A DNA stretch of 8,674 nucleotides. Origin: an uncultured Alphaproteobacteria bacterium. GTDB lineage: Bacteria; Pseudomonadota; Alphaproteobacteria; Caulobacterales; Parvularculaceae. The notes under the pieces are model-generated. The model did not search any database. It was not told the origin of the DNA and saw only the letters and a program-made list of their open reading frames with translations. The stretch covers positions 1 to 8,674 of the forward strand of contig CALKYG010000460.1 in NCBI GenBank assembly GCA_938003575.1, given 5' to 3'. Made by a program: the position numbers and the translations under genes. Positions 7,324 to 8,674 of this stretch are shown here, piece after piece (position 1 is the first letter of the stretch; every line of letters begins with the position of its first letter).

Positions 7324-7360
7324 CAATGAAGTCGGCGCGGACAGCGCCTGAGGGTCGATT

Positions 7361-7711
7361 ATGCGTTTTTCCTGGCAGCTCGTCATCGATGTGATCGCGC
7401 CGGCCTTTTTCACCTGCTGGATCGGGTATCTCATCTATGACGCGGTCGTCGGCGCGACCGGCGTTCGGGCGTTGTGGGCGTTGCAGGCCGAGGTCGATGC
7501 GAAGGCGTCTGAGGTGGCGAGCCTCGCGGCCGAGCGGCGCCGGCTGGAAATCGTCGCCGCGCAGCTCAATCCGCGGTCCCTCGACCCTGACATGGCGGAA
7601 GAAAAGATCCGGACGGTTCTCGGGTATGTCGAGGAGGGAGAACTCGTCATTTCACGCAATCAACTCGATGAAATCCTGAACAGCGCGGCCGGCCCGGACG
7701 CAGGCGGCTAG
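7361..7711 (+). CDS. ftsB: FtsB/DivIC family septum formation initiator
   Basis: A 116-residue bitopic membrane protein. A short cytoplasmic start and one transmembrane helix (about 6-29) are followed by a periplasmic coiled-coil helix (about 38-68, rich in Ala, Glu, Arg and Leu). The conserved motif of the family comes next: LDPDMAEEKIRTVLGYVEEGELVI (split here as LDPDMAEE at 72-79 and LGYVEEGELVI beyond). FtsB-type proteins join FtsL and FtsQ at the division site and help activate septal wall synthesis. Short coiled-coil proteins of this family are hard to tell apart, so the symbol rests partly on the eno-ftsB-pdhA gene order. ATG 7361 has GAGGG 6 nt upstream. A GANTC palindrome lies just before it. 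The 56-bp gap to pdhA, with no visible terminator, suggests cotranscription. Confidence 0.85.
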   Translation: MRFSWQLVIDVIAPAFFTCWIGYLIYDAVVGATGVRALWALQAEVDAKASEVASLAAERRRLEIVAAQLNPRSLDPDMAEEKIRTVLGYVEEGELVISRNQLDEILNSAAGPDAGG

Positions 7712-7767
7712 ACCTCGTCCGGGGCATTCCCTAAAAGCTGGACCGACCAAGCCGGAGACCCAGCCAG

Positions 7768-8674
7768 ATGGCCGCCAAGTCCGCCAAGTCAGCCGCCAAG
7801 GCTGAGACCCCTGCGCCACGGAGCAATCTGAAGGCGACAAAGGACGAACTGCTCAAATATTACCGGGACATGCTCCTCATTCGCCGTTTTGAAGAGCGGG
7901 CGGGGCAGCTTTACGGCATGGGGCATATCGGCGGTTTCTGCCACCTCTATATTGGCCAGGAAGCCGTCGTCGTCGGCGTGGAAGCGGTCAAGAAGCCCGG
8001 CGACCAGACCATCACCGGATACCGCGACCACGGCCACATGCTTGCTTGCGGGATGGATCCAAACGGCGTCATGGCCGAACTGACCGGCCGCGAAGGGGGC
8101 TACTCGAAGGGCAAGGGCGGCTCCATGCACATGTTCTCGAAGGAAGCCGAATTCTACGGCGGCCACGGGATCGTCGGCGCGCAGATCCCGCTGGGCGCCG
8201 GTCTCGCCTTCGCCAACAAGTACCGCAAGGACGGACGCGTAAGCCTCACTTATTTCGGCGACGGCGCCTCGAACCAGGGTCAGGTGTTCGAAGCGATGAA
8301 CATGGCGCAGCTCTGGAAGCTCCCCGTGGTCTTCATTATCGAGAACAACCAGTACGCCATGGGCACGTCGGTCACTCGCGCGCACTCCGACACGCATCTT
8401 TATCGCCGCGGCGCGGCTTTCGGCATCCCCGGCATGGAGGTCGACGGCATGGACGTGCTTGAGGTGCGCGAAGCGGCGCGAACTGCGATTGACCATGCGC
8501 GCTCCGGCAAGGGGCCCTACATTCTGGAAATGAAAACCTACCGGTATCGCGGCCACTCGATGTCGGATCCGGCGAAATACAGGACGCGCGAGGAAGTCGA
8601 CAAAATTCGCGAGCACAACGACCCGATCAAGCGTTGCGAACAGCGCATCTTCGAATGGAAGGCGGCAACCGAAG
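7768..8674 (+). CDS. pdhA: Pyruvate dehydrogenase E1 component, alpha subunit, 3' end cut off
   Basis: The frame is open from ATG 7768 (GGAGA 9 nt upstream) to the window edge, 302 codons, which is most of a protein usually about 330-350 residues long. It is the thiamine-diphosphate subunit that decarboxylates pyruvate in the pyruvate dehydrogenase complex, working with PdhB and the E2 acyltransferase in the cytoplasm. The ThDP-binding motif runs from GDG (164-166) to NN (193-194). GGSMHMF (117-123) and [11 protein letters not shown] (258-268) are family hallmarks. The latter is the loop that carries regulatory phosphoserines in mitochondrial homologues. The first 20 residues are an Ala/Lys-rich low-complexity extension with a roughly nine-base repeat (GCCGCCAAG-like), unlikely to be part of the fold. 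It follows the ftsB-like gene; pdhB is expected beyond the edge. Confidence 0.96.
   Translation, partial: MAAKSAKSAAKAETPAPRSNLKATKDELLKYYRDMLLIRRFEERAGQLYGMGHIGGFCHLYIGQEAVVVGVEAVKKPGDQTITGYRDHGHMLACGMDPNGVMAELTGREGGYSKGKGGSMHMFSKEAEFYGGHGIVGAQIPLGAGLAFANKYRKDGRVSLTYFGDGASNQGQVFEAMNMAQLWKLPVVFIIENNQYAMGTSVTRAHSDTHLYRRGAAFGIPGMEVDGMDVLEVREAARTAIDHARSGKGPYILEMKTYRYRGHSMSDPAKYRTREEVDKIREHNDPIKRCEQRIFEWKAATE

Larger units (their letters stand above)
7123..7360. other. eno-ftsB intergenic region
   Basis: This 238-bp gap contains no credible gene. Its left part holds GC-rich hairpins that may mark the end of the eno transcript. The middle part (7205-7290) includes CCCCG/CGGGG arms at 7261-7265 and 7275-7279 around a 9-base loop, without a U-tract. 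The right part contains TTAACCAC (7296-7303) and a GANTC-based palindrome (7308-7323). GAGGG (7350-7354) is the ribosome binding site of the next gene. The size and content suggest that ftsB-pdhA has its own promoter. Confidence 0.55.

Noticed and set aside
7326..7394. A 22-codon upstream frame overlapping the ftsB-like start
   Set aside because: It has no convincing ribosome binding site and lies out of frame. Its overlap with the gene is easily explained by chance.
7789..8616. A 275-codon minus-strand frame opposite pdhA
   Set aside because: The plus strand encodes PdhA with all family motifs. The antisense product resembles no family and is rich in His and Val, as expected for a shadow frame.

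Overview
The window is a GC-rich chromosomal segment of an alphaproteobacterium. The main evidence is the order enolase (eno), a short FtsB/DivIC-type division protein, then the pyruvate dehydrogenase E1 alpha subunit (pdhA), which is a familiar alphaproteobacterial arrangement, together with a typical alphaproteobacterial L32 protein. GANTC sites (the CcrM methylation target of this class) and TTAACC-type half-sites occur in three intergenic regions. They fit a Caulobacter-like cell-cycle lineage but do not prove one. I cannot name a genus. No mobile element, phage gene, CRISPR array, tRNA or rRNA is visible.

Left part (1-4288): a compact run of six genes of alternating orientation. These are the 3' part of an exported S41 peptidase-like protein (+), a PaaI-type hotdog thioesterase (-), a lipoprotein mono-haem cytochrome c (+), a TetR regulator (-), an acyl-CoA dehydrogenase (+) and a small exported protein of unknown function (-). 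The three tail-to-tail pairs have only 2, 3 and 6 bp between stop codons. The two head-to-head pairs have short shared control regions (107 and 66 bp) that contain palindromes. The TetR gene diverging from the acyl-CoA dehydrogenase suggests local control of an acyl-CoA oxidation step.

Middle part (4289-5775): rpmF (ribosomal protein L32) stands alone, with a structured GC-rich leader and a textbook intrinsic terminator. It is followed by a gene for an unusual lipoprotein. Just after its lipid anchor this protein has six cysteines in a mirror-symmetric CX6CX3CX11CX3CX6C arrangement, then a Tyr/Gly-rich stretch, an Asp/Arg-rich low-complexity stretch and a Pro-rich tail.

Right part (5776-8674): eno has its own plausible promoter and a perfect 11-bp inverted repeat whose 3' arm contains the enolase ribosome binding site. 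The 238-bp gap after eno holds hairpins and, close to the next gene, a 16-bp palindrome built from two GANTC sites. The ftsB-like gene follows, then pdhA, which runs off the right edge. This part couples lower glycolysis, pyruvate oxidation and septum formation by position.

Most genes are ordinary metabolism. The parts that deserve a second look are the symmetric-cysteine lipoprotein, the enolase leader and the GANTC palindrome. I found no convincing evidence of a wholly new multi-gene system.
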